Source: Oscillospiraceae bacterium (GTDB taxonomy: Bacteria; Bacillota; Clostridia; Oscillospirales; Oscillospiraceae). From it: a stretch of DNA of 8,739 nucleotides. Shown one piece after another: positions 1 to 6,209 of the stretch. The position numbers and the translations under genes are program-made. The stretch is taken from positions 1 through 8,739 of the forward strand of contig JAQXJQ010000116.1 of assembly GCA_029009035.1 (NCBI GenBank), read 5' to 3'. Position 1 is the first letter of the stretch. Each line of letters opens with the position of its first letter. Below the pieces are notes generated by a model that saw only the letters and a list, made by a program, of their open reading frames with translations, did no database searches and was not told where the DNA came from.

Positions 1-1680
1 CTGGAGCGCCGCTACCGGGAGACCCAGTCCGACGCCATGAAGCGGGAGATCGAGGAGTGCATGAGCGAGTGCGCCTGCCCGGACTGTCAGGGCCGTCGGC
101 TGAAGAAGGAGTCCTTGGCGGTCACCGTGGGGGGCATTTCCATCCACGAGTTCTGCGAAAAGCCGGTGGATGAGGCCCTGGCCTTCCTGGACGGGCTGAA
201 GCTCTCCGAGAGCCAGATGATGATCGCGGACCGTATCCTGAAAGAGCTGCGCAGCCGCCTGGGCTTCCTGCGCAGCGTGGGCCTGCAGTACCTCACCCTC
301 GCCCGCCAGGCGGCGACCCTGTCCGGCGGCGAGAGCCAGCGCATCCGTCTGGCCACCCAGATCGGCTCCTCCCTCATGGGGGTGCTCTATATTCTGGACG
401 AGCCCTCCATCGGCCTGCATCAGCGGGACAACGACCTGCTGCTGGGCACCCTGAAGCACCTGCGTGATCTGGGCAACACCCTCATCGTGGTGGAGCACGA
501 CGAGGACACCATGCGCGAGGCCGACTATATCGTGGACATCGGGCCGGGAGCCGGCGTCCACGGCGGACAGGTGGTGGCCTGCGGCACGGCGGAGGACATC
601 ATGAACACCCCCGGCTCCGTGACCGGCGACTATCTGGCGGGGCGGAAAAAGGTACCTGTGCCCGATGCGCGCAGAGCGGGCAACGGCAAAAAGCTCATCG
701 TGCGGGGGGCGTCGGAGAACAACCTGCGCCACATTGATGTGGAGCTGCCTCTGGGCACCTTCATCGCCGTCACCGGCGTGTCCGGCTCGGGCAAGTCCTC
801 TCTGGTCAACGAGATTTTGTATAAGCGCCTGGGGGCGGAGCTCAACCGCACCAAGGCCCGCCCGGGCAGGCACGACGCCATGGAGGGCATCGAGCATCTG
901 GACAAGGTCATCGCCATTGACCAGTCCCCCATCGGCAGGACCCCCCGCTCCAACCCCGCCACCTATACCGGCCTGTTCAACGACATCCGCGAGCTGTTTG
1001 CCTCCACCCCGGACGCCAAAAGCCGCGGCTACGCCGCCGGACGCTTCTCCTTCAACGTCCGGGGCGGACGGTGCGAGGCCTGTCAGGGCGACGGCCTTTT
1101 GAAGATCGAGATGCACTTCCTGCCCGATGTGTATGTGCCCTGTGAGGTGTGCAAGGGCAAGCGCTACAACCGGGAGACTCTGGAGGTGCGCTACAAGGGC
1201 AAAAATATCCACGAGGTGCTGGAGATGACGGTGGAGGAGGCCCTGCCATTCTTTGAAAACCTCCCCCGCCTGCACAAAAAAATCCAGACCCTTATGGATG
1301 TGGGCCTGGGATATGTGAAGCTGGGGCAGCCGTCCACCACCCTGTCCGGCGGCGAGGCCCAGCGGGTGAAGCTGGCTACCGAGCTTGCCAAGCAGTCCAC
1401 CGGCTCCACCATCTATATTCTGGACGAGCCCACCACCGGCCTGCACACCGCCGATGTGCACCAGCTGGTGGAGGTGCTGCAGAAGTTTGTGGACAACGGC
1501 AACACCGTGGTGGTCATCGAGCACAATCTGGATGTGATCAAGACTGCCGATTATATCGTGGATCTGGGGCCGGAGGGCGGCTCCGGCGGCGGTCTGGTGG
1601 TGTGCGCCGGAACGCCGGAAGAGGTGGCCGCCTGCGAGGAGAGCTACACGGGCCGCTATCTGAAGAAAATGCTGAAATGA
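1..1680 (+). CDS. uvrA: UvrABC excinuclease subunit A, C-terminal part (5' end outside window)
   Basis: UvrA is the damage-sensing ATPase of nucleotide excision repair; a UvrA dimer loads UvrB on damaged DNA in the cytoplasm. The frame is open to base 1 (it begins LERRYRET, as in UvrA around residue 390), so about 390 of roughly 940 residues are missing and the ATG at 37 is internal. In fragment numbering the first ATPase half shows signature LSGGESQRI at 107, Walker B ILDEP at 131 and switch histidine H166. The second half shows Walker A GVSGSGKSS at 259-267 (K265), a zinc module C358-x2-C361-x19-C381-x2-C384, signature LSGGEAQRV at 448, Walker B ILDEP at 473 and H508. All key residues visible are intact. 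It is the first visible gene of a tightly spaced plus-strand cluster; the next gene starts 18 bp after its stop. Confidence 0.98.
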   Translation: MERRYRETQSDAMKREIEECMSECACPDCQGRRLKKESLAVTVGGISIHEFCEKPVDEALAFLDGLKLSESQMMIADRILKELRSRLGFLRSVGLQYLTLARQAATLSGGESQRIRLATQIGSSLMGVLYILDEPSIGLHQRDNDLLLGTLKHLRDLGNTLIVVEHDEDTMREADYIVDIGPGAGVHGGQVVACGTAEDIMNTPGSVTGDYLAGRKKVPVPDARRAGNGKKLIVRGASENNLRHIDVELPLGTFIAVTGVSGSGKSSLVNEILYKRLGAELNRTKARPGRHDAMEGIEHLDKVIAIDQSPIGRTPRSNPATYTGLFNDIRELFASTPDAKSRGYAAGRFSFNVRGGRCEACQGDGLLKIEMHFLPDVYVPCEVCKGKRYNRETLEVRYKGKNIHEVLEMTVEEALPFFENLPRLHKKIQTLMDVGLGYVKLGQPSTTLSGGEAQRVKLATELAKQSTGSTIYILDEPTTGLHTADVHQLVEVLQKFVDNGNTVVVIEHNLDVIKTADYIVDLGPEGGSGGGLVVCAGTPEEVAACEESYTGRYLKKMLK

Positions 1681-1698
1681 GAGAAAGGAGGCGGGACT

Positions 1699-2184
1699 GT
1701 GGAACTGATGCAATGGCTGACCGGGACCAATGCAGGTGAATTTCTGCTGACCATGCTGGTATCCATGGTGCCCGTCATCGAGCTGCGGGGCGGGATCCCC
1801 TTCGGCGTGGCGGCGGGGCTGCCTGTGTGGATGGCCTGTGTGGCGGCCATGCTGGGCAACATGATCCCCGTTCCCTTTATCATCGTCTATATCCGCCGTG
1901 TGTTCCGGTGGCTGCGCAGCCGTCTGCCGCGGTTCAACCATGTGCTGGACCGGCTGGAGCGGAAGGCCCATCTGAAGGGGAGAACGGTGAAAAAGTATCA
2001 GTTTCTGGGGCTGGCCATTCTGGTGGCCATTCCCCTGCCCGGGACGGGAGCATGGACGGGAGCGCTGGTTGCGGCCTTCCTGGATATGCGCCTGAAGAAG
2101 GCGGTGCCCTGGATCGCACTGGGCATTGTCGTGGCCGGAATTTTGGTGAGCGTGCTCACCTTCGGCATTGCCAGTTTGATCTGA
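1699..2184 (+). CDS. Small multi-drug export family membrane protein (COG2426 / Sm_multidrug_ex type)
   Basis: A 161-residue integral membrane protein. Hydrophobic segments lie at about 10-30, 33-58, 100-127 and 136-160. A basic stretch (RRVFRWLRSRLPRF, then RLERKAHLKGRTVKK) lies between the second and third. The motifs VPVIELRGGIPFG near the N-terminus and AIPLPGTGAWTGALVA in the third segment are the hallmark repeats of this family. Despite the family name, transport of drugs is not established for most members, so the substrate is unknown. The start is a GTG, chosen because AGGAGG at 1686-1691 sits 7 bp upstream; no better in-frame start has such a site. It lies 18 bp after uvrA and 12 bp before the phosphatase start, so co-transcription is likely. 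Confidence 0.9.
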   Translation: MELMQWLTGTNAGEFLLTMLVSMVPVIELRGGIPFGVAAGLPVWMACVAAMLGNMIPVPFIIVYIRRVFRWLRSRLPRFNHVLDRLERKAHLKGRTVKKYQFLGLAILVAIPLPGTGAWTGALVAAFLDMRLKKAVPWIALGIVVAGILVSVLTFGIASLI

Positions 2185-2189
2185 GGAGG
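2184..2189 (+). promoter_or_regulatory. Ribosome binding site that decides the phosphatase start
   Basis: AGGAGG overlaps the stop codon of the preceding membrane-protein gene. It is 1 bp from the ATG at 2191 but 7 bp from the ATG at 2197. The same 7-bp spacing is seen for the genes starting at 1699 and 5781, so 2197 is the better start. Confidence 0.7.
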
Positions 2190-2196
2190 CATGGAA

Positions 2197-2784
2197 ATGT
2201 ATCTCTATCTGGTGCGCCACGGCCAGTCCGAGGGCAACGCGGCGCGTACCTTCCACGGCCGGACCGACTATCCCCTGACGGAGCTGGGGCGGGAGCAGGC
2301 GAGGCAGTCCGGGGAGAAGCTCTCCGGCGTCAGCTTTACCCGCTGCTGCGCCAGCACCCTGTCCAGAGCGTGGGAGACCGCCAGGATCTGTCTGGGGGAC
2401 CGGGCGGTGGAGATCGAGCCCTGTCCCGAGCTGCGGGAGCAGGATATCGGCGAGATGGAGGGGCTGACCTGGCAGGAGATGGAGGAGCGATTTCCCCATC
2501 TGCTTCACCCCTATATCGAGGATTGGTGGTCGGTGACTCCGCCGGGCGGCGAGTCCCCCGAGGTGCTCTCCCGGCGGGTGAACCGCTGCGTGGAGGAGAT
2601 CATCGCCCGGGGGGAGGATACCCTCATCGTGGGCCACGCCATCGCCATGTCCATGATTTTGGATGAACTGGGGCTGATGGGGCGTGACAAGCTGCTCAAG
2701 CCCGAGGGATTTTTCAGCCAGGGGACCTATACCGCCATCCGGGTGGAAAACGGCGTGGCGGAGCTGGTGTGCTTTAACCGCTGA
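2197..2784 (+). CDS. Histidine phosphatase family protein (phosphoglycerate mutase-like)
   Basis: A cytoplasmic phosphatase of the branch that includes alpha-ribazole phosphatase (CobC) and many broad-specificity enzymes. The N-terminus MYLYLVRHGQSEGN holds the RHG catalytic motif with phospho-accepting H8 and R7. E81 in ELREQDIGEMEG is the expected proton donor, and H147 in VGHAIAMS is the second active-site histidine. At 195 residues it has the usual length for the family and looks complete. The ATG at 2191, two codons earlier, is possible but lies only 1 bp from the ribosome site. No cobalamin synthesis genes are nearby, so calling it CobC is not justified; substrate unknown. It sits in the uvrA cluster, with a stop-to-start gap of about 48 bp to the next gene. 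Confidence 0.92.
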   Translation: MYLYLVRHGQSEGNAARTFHGRTDYPLTELGREQARQSGEKLSGVSFTRCCASTLSRAWETARICLGDRAVEIEPCPELREQDIGEMEGLTWQEMEERFPHLLHPYIEDWWSVTPPGGESPEVLSRRVNRCVEEIIARGEDTLIVGHAIAMSMILDELGLMGRDKLLKPEGFFSQGTYTAIRVENGVAELVCFNR

Positions 2785-2819
2785 AGGACAAAAGACGCCT
2801 TCCGGGCATAGAATGGCTG

Positions 2820-2827
2820 GGAGGTGA
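2820..2827 (+). promoter_or_regulatory. Strong Shine-Dalgarno sequence deciding the next start
   Basis: GGAGGTGA is a full match to the anti-Shine-Dalgarno region of 16S rRNA. It overlaps the alternative GTG at 2824 and lies 5 bp before the GTG at 2833, which makes 2833 the credible start and 2824 part of the ribosome site. Confidence 0.7.
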
Positions 2828-2832
2828 CTGAG

Positions 2833-3129
2833 GTGGAGCAGATTTTGGCCGTGCTTGCCCTGTTTGGCATGGGCTGTCTGCTGTGGATGGCCTACGGCTG
2901 GCTGTTGGCCCCCGGCGTATGCCCCATCCGGGCGGAGGTGACTGCCACCGGTGGGGGGGACGGGCTGGAGCAGACGGTCAAGGGCCTGCTCTGGCTGCGC
3001 CGCAGCGGATTTTGGCAGGGCACCATCGCCATTCGGGACGGCGGCCTCACCCGGGAGGGCCTGGCGCTGGCGTTGACGCTGTCCCGGAAGCAGGGCGTGG
3101 AGTTTTTGGGAAAGACCATACAACCGTAA
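2833..3129 (+). CDS. Small membrane-anchored protein of unknown function
   Basis: A 98-residue protein. Residues 3-27 (QILAVLALFGMGCLLWMAYG onward) form one hydrophobic helix, so it is probably an N-terminally anchored membrane protein. The soluble part carries a short glycine stretch (TGGGDG), then LEQTVKGLLWLRRSG and a final segment with IAIRDGGLTREGLALALTLS. I recognise the general look of short conserved proteins seen in Clostridia but no named family, and assign no function. The GTG start at 2833 follows from the ribosome site just upstream. Sitting between the phosphatase and the M32 peptidase on the same strand, with 18 bp to the next start, it is very likely translated as part of the cluster. 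Confidence 0.75.
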   Translation: MEQILAVLALFGMGCLLWMAYGWLLAPGVCPIRAEVTATGGGDGLEQTVKGLLWLRRSGFWQGTIAIRDGGLTREGLALALTLSRKQGVEFLGKTIQP

Positions 3130-3147
3130 AGAAACGAGGGTTTACAA

Positions 3148-4644
3148 ATGGAATTGAAACAGGCTTTGGAGCAGCTGGACGCGCTGGAGCGCAAGCGTTT
3201 CGCCTTTGGCGCGGCGGACGGCTCCATCTATCTGGACGGCGTCACCGTGGCGCCCCGGGACACCTCCGCGTGGCGGGGGGTCGCCATGTCCGTGCTGGCG
3301 GGGGAGTCTCACAAGCTCATCACCGCCCCCGAGACCGGGGAATTGCTGGACTTCTTGTGGGAGCGGAAAGAAGAGCTGGACGGGAAGTGCCGCCGCCGGG
3401 TGGAGCTGCTCCGGCGTGAGCGCAGTCAGCTGGAGCGCATCCCCACGGAGGAGTACATGGAGTACGCCGCCCTCACCAACGAGGCCAGCGATGTGTGGCA
3501 CCGGGCCAAGGAAACCAGCGATTTTGAGCTGTTCCGTCCCGTGCTGGAAAAGCTGGTGGCCTTCAATATCAAGTTCGCCGGCTATTATGACAGCAGTAAA
3601 AAGCCCTACGACGCGCTGCTCAACGAGTATGAGCGGGGCGTGACCATGGAGTATCTGGACCGGTTCTTCGGCACCGTCCGGGAGCGTCTGGTGCCGGTGA
3701 TCCACGCCATCGGTGAGAAGGAGCAGATCGACGACAGCTTCCTCCACCTTCACTACCCTGTGGAGGCTCAGCGGAAGTTCTCCGACTACCTCATGGAGGT
3801 GCTGGGGCTGGACCGCGCCCACTGCACCATTGGCGAGACGGAGCACCCCTTCACCCTGAACTTCTCCAGCGGGGACGTGCGCATCACTACCAACTACACC
3901 GAGGACAGCCTGGCTGACTCCATGTATTCCGTCATCCACGAGGGCGGACACGCCAGATACGAGCTGAATGTGGACCCGGACATGGATTACACCTGTCTGG
4001 CGGGAGGCGTGTCCATGGGCGTGCACGAGAGCCAGTCCCGGTTCTACGAGAACCTCATCGGACGCTCCGAGCCCTTTATCCGCGCCATCTTTCCCAAGGT
4101 GCAGGGGTTTTTCCCTCAGCAGCTGGGCAGTGTAACCGCGGAGCAGTTTTACCGCGCAGTGAACCGGGCGGAGCCTTCTCTCATCCGCACCGAGGCCGAC
4201 GAGCTCACCTACTGCCTCCATGTGATGGTACGCTATGAGATCGAAAAGCAGCTCATCGGCGGCACGCTGGCGGTCAAGGATGTGCCCGGGGAGTGGAACC
4301 GCCTCTACAAGGAGTATCTGGGGGTGGATGTGCCCGACGACAAGCACGGCTGCCTGCAGGACTCCCATTGGTCCGGCGGCTCCTTCGGCTACTTCCCCTC
4401 CTACGCTCTGGGCAGCGCCTACGGCGCGCAGATGCTGCGCAATATGGAGGCGGAGATGGACGTCTGGGGCGATGTGGCGCGGGGCGACCTGTCCAGGGTC
4501 AGCGGCTGGCTCAAGGAAAAGGTACACAAATACGGGCGCCTTCTGGAGCCCGGCGAGATCGTAAAGAACGCCTGCGGCGAGTTTGACCCCACGGTGTACA
4601 CCGACTACCTCACCGAGAAATACTCCAAGCTCTATCATCTCTGA
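3148..4644 (+). CDS. M32 family metallocarboxypeptidase (thermostable carboxypeptidase Taq type)
   Basis: A cytoplasmic zinc carboxypeptidase that removes C-terminal residues from peptides. The 498-residue length is normal for the M32 family. Zinc site: HEGGH at 264-268 (ligands H264 and H268, catalytic E265) and E294 in the family motif HESQS, 30 residues after E265, as in Taq carboxypeptidase. Other family marks are the C-terminal GSFGYFPSYALGSAYGAQ block, and the end reads YTDYLTEKYSKLYHL as in many homologues. The protein is complete. GAGGG at 3136-3140 lies 7 bp before the ATG. It is the last gene of the plus-strand cluster: seven bases after its stop a terminator-like hairpin begins, which is also the first part of a composite repeat. 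Lack of a signal peptide supports a role in turnover of intracellular peptides. Confidence 0.95.
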   Translation: MELKQALEQLDALERKRFAFGAADGSIYLDGVTVAPRDTSAWRGVAMSVLAGESHKLITAPETGELLDFLWERKEELDGKCRRRVELLRRERSQLERIPTEEYMEYAALTNEASDVWHRAKETSDFELFRPVLEKLVAFNIKFAGYYDSSKKPYDALLNEYERGVTMEYLDRFFGTVRERLVPVIHAIGEKEQIDDSFLHLHYPVEAQRKFSDYLMEVLGLDRAHCTIGETEHPFTLNFSSGDVRITTNYTEDSLADSMYSVIHEGGHARYELNVDPDMDYTCLAGGVSMGVHESQSRFYENLIGRSEPFIRAIFPKVQGFFPQQLGSVTAEQFYRAVNRAEPSLIRTEADELTYCLHVMVRYEIEKQLIGGTLAVKDVPGEWNRLYKEYLGVDVPDDKHGCLQDSHWSGGSFGYFPSYALGSAYGAQMLRNMEAEMDVWGDVARGDLSRVSGWLKEKVHKYGRLLEPGEIVKNACGEFDPTVYTDYLTEKYSKLYHL

Positions 4645-4651
4645 AAAGACG

Positions 4652-4685
4652 GGTCTGTTGCAAAATGCTTTGTTCTGCGACAGCC
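4652..4685 (+). terminator. Probable terminator hairpin of the uvrA-M32 cluster (repeat hairpin 1)
   Basis: The arm GGTCTGTTGCAAAA pairs with TTCTGCGACAGCC across the loop TGCTTTG, with one bulged T, one T-G wobble and one A-C mismatch. It is followed by ACTTTTGGTTTCC, a weak T-rich tail. Position just after the M32 stop favours a terminator; the interrupted T tail lowers confidence. It is related to the hairpins at 5136-5172 and 7642-7679. Confidence 0.6.
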
Positions 4686-4800
4686 ACTTTTGGTTTCCGA
4701 TGTGGTTCCTGCGGGGAGGTTTCGCCTGCGGGCGAGTTTCTTTTTGCCCGTGCAAAAAGAAACCAAAAACACGCATAAGGGCTACGCCCTTATGGATCCT
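4652..4800 (+). repeat. Composite three-hairpin intergenic repeat, left copy
   Basis: In order it has hairpin 1 (4652-4685), a linker, hairpin 2 with perfect 12-bp arms GTTTCTTTTTGC / GCAAAAAGAAAC (4736-4747 and 4752-4763, loop CCGT), and hairpin 3 with perfect 9-bp arms CATAAGGGC / GCCCTTATG (4774-4782 and 4786-4794, loop TAC). A diverged copy lies in inverted orientation at 5052-5172. Over 4736-4800 against the reverse complement of 5052-5116, I count 49 of 65 identical bases by hand without gaps. No transposase or target-site duplication is visible. Confidence 0.8.
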
Positions 4801-5051
4801 GCCCCGCAGTACGATACGATCCGACCTCAAGTCGGCGTCTTGGGCGGAGTGTCCGGTGCGGTTTCTCCGCTGCGCTTCGTGCCTGCCGGTGTTCGGTGCC
4901 CAGCCTACCCACAACACGCCTCAACCAGGCGCTGTATCCGGGGGTGCTGGCACTTCTTCCCGCGGGGGGGAGTGCGGCAGCGAATACGAAGCTGCCGTTG
5001 TATCCTGTTTCGGGCGCCGGTGATAGACGATGAAACCGAAGTGTGCCAAGC
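4801..5051. other. Gene-free stretch between the inverted repeat copies
   Basis: I see no credible gene here. The frames that stay open on either strand continue across repeat DNA and lack ribosome sites and family motifs. The stretch holds two further small hairpins: CCGAC / GTCGG at 4821-4825 and 4831-4835, and CGGCAGC / GCTGCCG at 4975-4981 and 4991-4997 with a 9-base loop. The remaining sequence is GC-rich. It may be the outer part of one or both repeat copies, but I cannot align the two sides to each other here. Confidence 0.5.
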
Positions 5052-5172
5052 GGGATACATAAGGGTGCAACCCTTATGCGACTCTTTGGTGACTTTCTGG
5101 TCGGGCAGAAAGTCACCCGTCGGAGACAAACAGAAGGGGCTGCTGCAGAACCGAACATTCTGCAACAGCCCC
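5052..5172 (-). repeat. Composite three-hairpin intergenic repeat, right (inverted) copy
   Basis: Read on the minus strand, it has the same order as the left copy: hairpin 1 (5136-5172), hairpin 2 with 12-bp arms at 5106-5117 and 5088-5099 around a 6-base loop, and hairpin 3 with 9-bp arms at 5070-5078 and 5058-5066. On the plus strand the arms read GGTGACTTTCTG / CAGAAAGTCACC and CATAAGGGT / ACCCTTATG. Stem differences from the left copy are compensated on the partner arm. A third, partial copy in the same orientation is at 7615-7679. Confidence 0.8.
5136..5172 (-). terminator. Probable terminator of the minus-strand coiled-coil gene (repeat hairpin 1)
   Basis: Arms GGGGCTGCTGCAGAA (5136-5150) and TTCTGCAACAGCCCC (5158-5172) enclose a 7-base loop. 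The only imperfect pair becomes a G-U wobble on the minus strand but a C-A mismatch on the plus strand, so the structure suits minus-strand RNA better. The minus-strand tail TTCTGTTTGTC is T-rich. The hairpin begins 42 bp after the stop of the gene at 5215-5781. Confidence 0.65.
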
Positions 5173-5214
5173 GTTTCAAATCGTCGACAAAGTCAAAGAC
5201 TTTGCCTGCCGAGG

Positions 5215-5781
5215 TTATTCCGCACCCAACTGCGCCAGGCGGTCCTTGCAGGTCTTCCACTCCCGCTGGTCGGAGTCCATCATGAAGTTGAGCCGCTCCA
5301 TCACGCTGTGGATCTGCTCCGTGATCCGCTCCACATCGGCTTTGGAGCGGTTGATCTTGTCCATCACCATAAAGTCGGCGAAAAATCCGTCAAAAAAGTA
5401 GTCGGCAAAGCGGAGGAAACCGTCGATCTCGATGTTCAGATCGCCGTCGATGGCAGAGACGTCGGCCAGCTCCGTGCGGAAACAGCGTAGGTTAAAGCGC
5501 AGCTGGTCCACCTGCCGCTGTGCCTGGTCCAGCCGGTTGTGCTTCACCAGACCGGAGACAAAACCGCCGCCGAACAGATCCAGCATACCCCAGCCGGCGG
5601 CGCTGTTCAGACTGCTCTGGATCTCCTCCGCACTGCGCAGGGCATTTTTGCCCGCGGTGATGGCGTCGTCAATCTCGTCCATATGCCGCTCCAGGGAGGA
5701 GACGCGCGCTTTCAGTGAGCGGATCTCGTTTTCGTGACCGTTTTGCCGGAAGGCGTTGGATTGATTTTGGTAGTCGGCCAT
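5215..5781 (-). CDS. Coiled-coil protein of unknown function
   Basis: A 188-residue, acidic and basic-rich protein without a signal peptide. Residues 16-60 look like a coiled coil (ENEIRSLKARVSSLERHMDE onward). Residues 61-80 form a glycine-rich hydrophobic stretch with AGWGMLDLFGGG and FVSGLVKH, followed by a second helical region (84-105). The rest is rich in Phe and Asp (IDGFLRFADYFFDGFFADF), then a last helical stretch to the end. The glycine motif recalls small conserved Firmicutes proteins, but I cannot name the family and give no function. The start is well supported: AGGAGG (plus-strand CCTCCT at 5789-5794) lies 7 bp before the ATG, and a sigma-A-type promoter lies upstream. It is transcribed away from yabP and appears to be a single-gene unit ended by the hairpin at 5136-5172. 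Confidence 0.85.
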   Translation of the reverse strand: MADYQNQSNAFRQNGHENEIRSLKARVSSLERHMDEIDDAITAGKNALRSAEEIQSSLNSAAGWGMLDLFGGGFVSGLVKHNRLDQAQRQVDQLRFNLRCFRTELADVSAIDGDLNIEIDGFLRFADYFFDGFFADFMVMDKINRSKADVERITEQIHSVMERLNFMMDSDQREWKTCKDRLAQLGAE

Positions 5782-5809
5782 AGCAGACCCTCCTTTGCTT
5801 TGCTTTGAT

Positions 5810-5838
5810 TTTACACCTTACAGCGGGTGCAATGTCAA
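5810..5838 (-). promoter_or_regulatory. Sigma-A-type promoter for the minus-strand coiled-coil gene
   Basis: On the minus strand a perfect -35 box TTGACA (plus 5833-5838) is followed after 17 bases by TGTAAA (plus 5810-5815), which matches TATAAT at four of six positions. The spacing is ideal and the site is about 30 bp upstream of the start codon. TAAAAT at a 19-base spacing is a less likely -10 box. Confidence 0.65.
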
Positions 5839-5873
5839 GGGGGTGTGGGCAGATAAAGGAATTTTTCCGTGTC

Positions 5874-5900
5874 ATAATCGGGGGACAAACCCCATAGAAT
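5874..5900 (+). promoter_or_regulatory. Candidate sigma-E (mother-cell sporulation) promoter for yabP-yabQ
   Basis: The -35 element is GTCATAAT with its ATA core at 5874-5876. After 16 bases comes CATAGAAT at 5893-5900, one base off the CATACAAT form of the B. subtilis sigma-E -10 box. B. subtilis yabP and yabQ are sporulation genes of the mother-cell programme. The predicted RNA start, near 5907, is just upstream of the yabP ribosome site. Confidence 0.6.
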
Positions 5901-5929
5901 ACAGCATCCAAAGGAAGGGAGCTGACCGT

Positions 5930-6208
5930 GTGGCATACGAGGATAGCATGAGCGCCCCCCACCGGGTGACGCTGGAGGAACGCCGACATCTGACGGTATC
6001 CGGAGTGGAGGATGTGGAGCGCTTTGATGAAAACACCATTGTTCTGCTCACCACGCAGGGGTCCATGACCGTGAGCGGGGAGAACCTTCACATCGAAAAG
6101 CTGTCGCTGGACGGAGGAGACCTGAAGGTGGAGGGGGAGATCGAGTCCCTGGTGTATGAGGAGGACACCGGCAGACAGGGCGGCTTTTTCGCGCGGCTGA
6201 TGCGCTGA
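5930..6208 (+). CDS. yabP: Sporulation protein YabP
   Basis: A small 92-residue spore-formation protein; in B. subtilis, YabP is made in the mother cell and is needed for normal spore envelope assembly. The chain shows the family pattern: HRVTLEERRHLTVSGVEDVE, then FDENTIVLLTTQGSMTVSGE, NLHIEKLSLDGGDLKVEGEI, ESLVYEE and the ending GGFFARLMR, like the FFSKLFK end of the Bacillus protein. The length fits (about 100 in Bacillus). The start is the GTG at 5930, with AAGGGAG at 5915-5921 eight bases upstream; longer forms would read through the promoter. The stop is followed after one base by the yabQ ATG, so the two are surely co-expressed. The S4-domain gene yabO (rqcP), which precedes yabP in Bacillus, is not present at this place. 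Confidence 0.93.
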   Translation: MAYEDSMSAPHRVTLEERRHLTVSGVEDVERFDENTIVLLTTQGSMTVSGENLHIEKLSLDGGDLKVEGEIESLVYEEDTGRQGGFFARLMR

Positions 6209-6209
6209 G

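Noticed and set aside
665..1102. A 145-codon frame inside uvrA on the same strand
   Set aside because: It is a shifted-frame shadow of GC-rich uvrA coding sequence, which is intact in its own frame.
2191..2784. CobC (alpha-ribazole phosphatase) as a specific name for the histidine phosphatase
   Set aside because: The active-site motifs are shared by the whole superfamily and no cobalamin genes are in the window.
3142..4917. A 591-codon open frame on the minus strand
   Set aside because: It lies antisense to the M32 carboxypeptidase gene, whose zinc site and family motifs are all intact, and it starts within the intergenic repeat. No motif or ribosome site supports it.
4643..5180. Possible insertion sequence or MITE formed by the inverted repeat pair
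   Set aside because: No transposase, and no direct target-site duplication at the ends. A third copy exists alone at 7615-7679, so the unit is the single composite repeat rather than the inverted pair.
4690..5490. Open frames on the plus strand (266 codons) and on the minus strand at 4790-5260 through the repeat region
   Set aside because: They run through hairpin repeats and into the antisense strand of the coiled-coil gene; composition is repeat-like and no family motif is visible.
5795..5929. Upstream extension of yabP to an ATG at 5795
   Set aside because: It would read through both promoter elements and lacks a ribosome site, while GTG 5930 has a good one and gives the normal YabP length.
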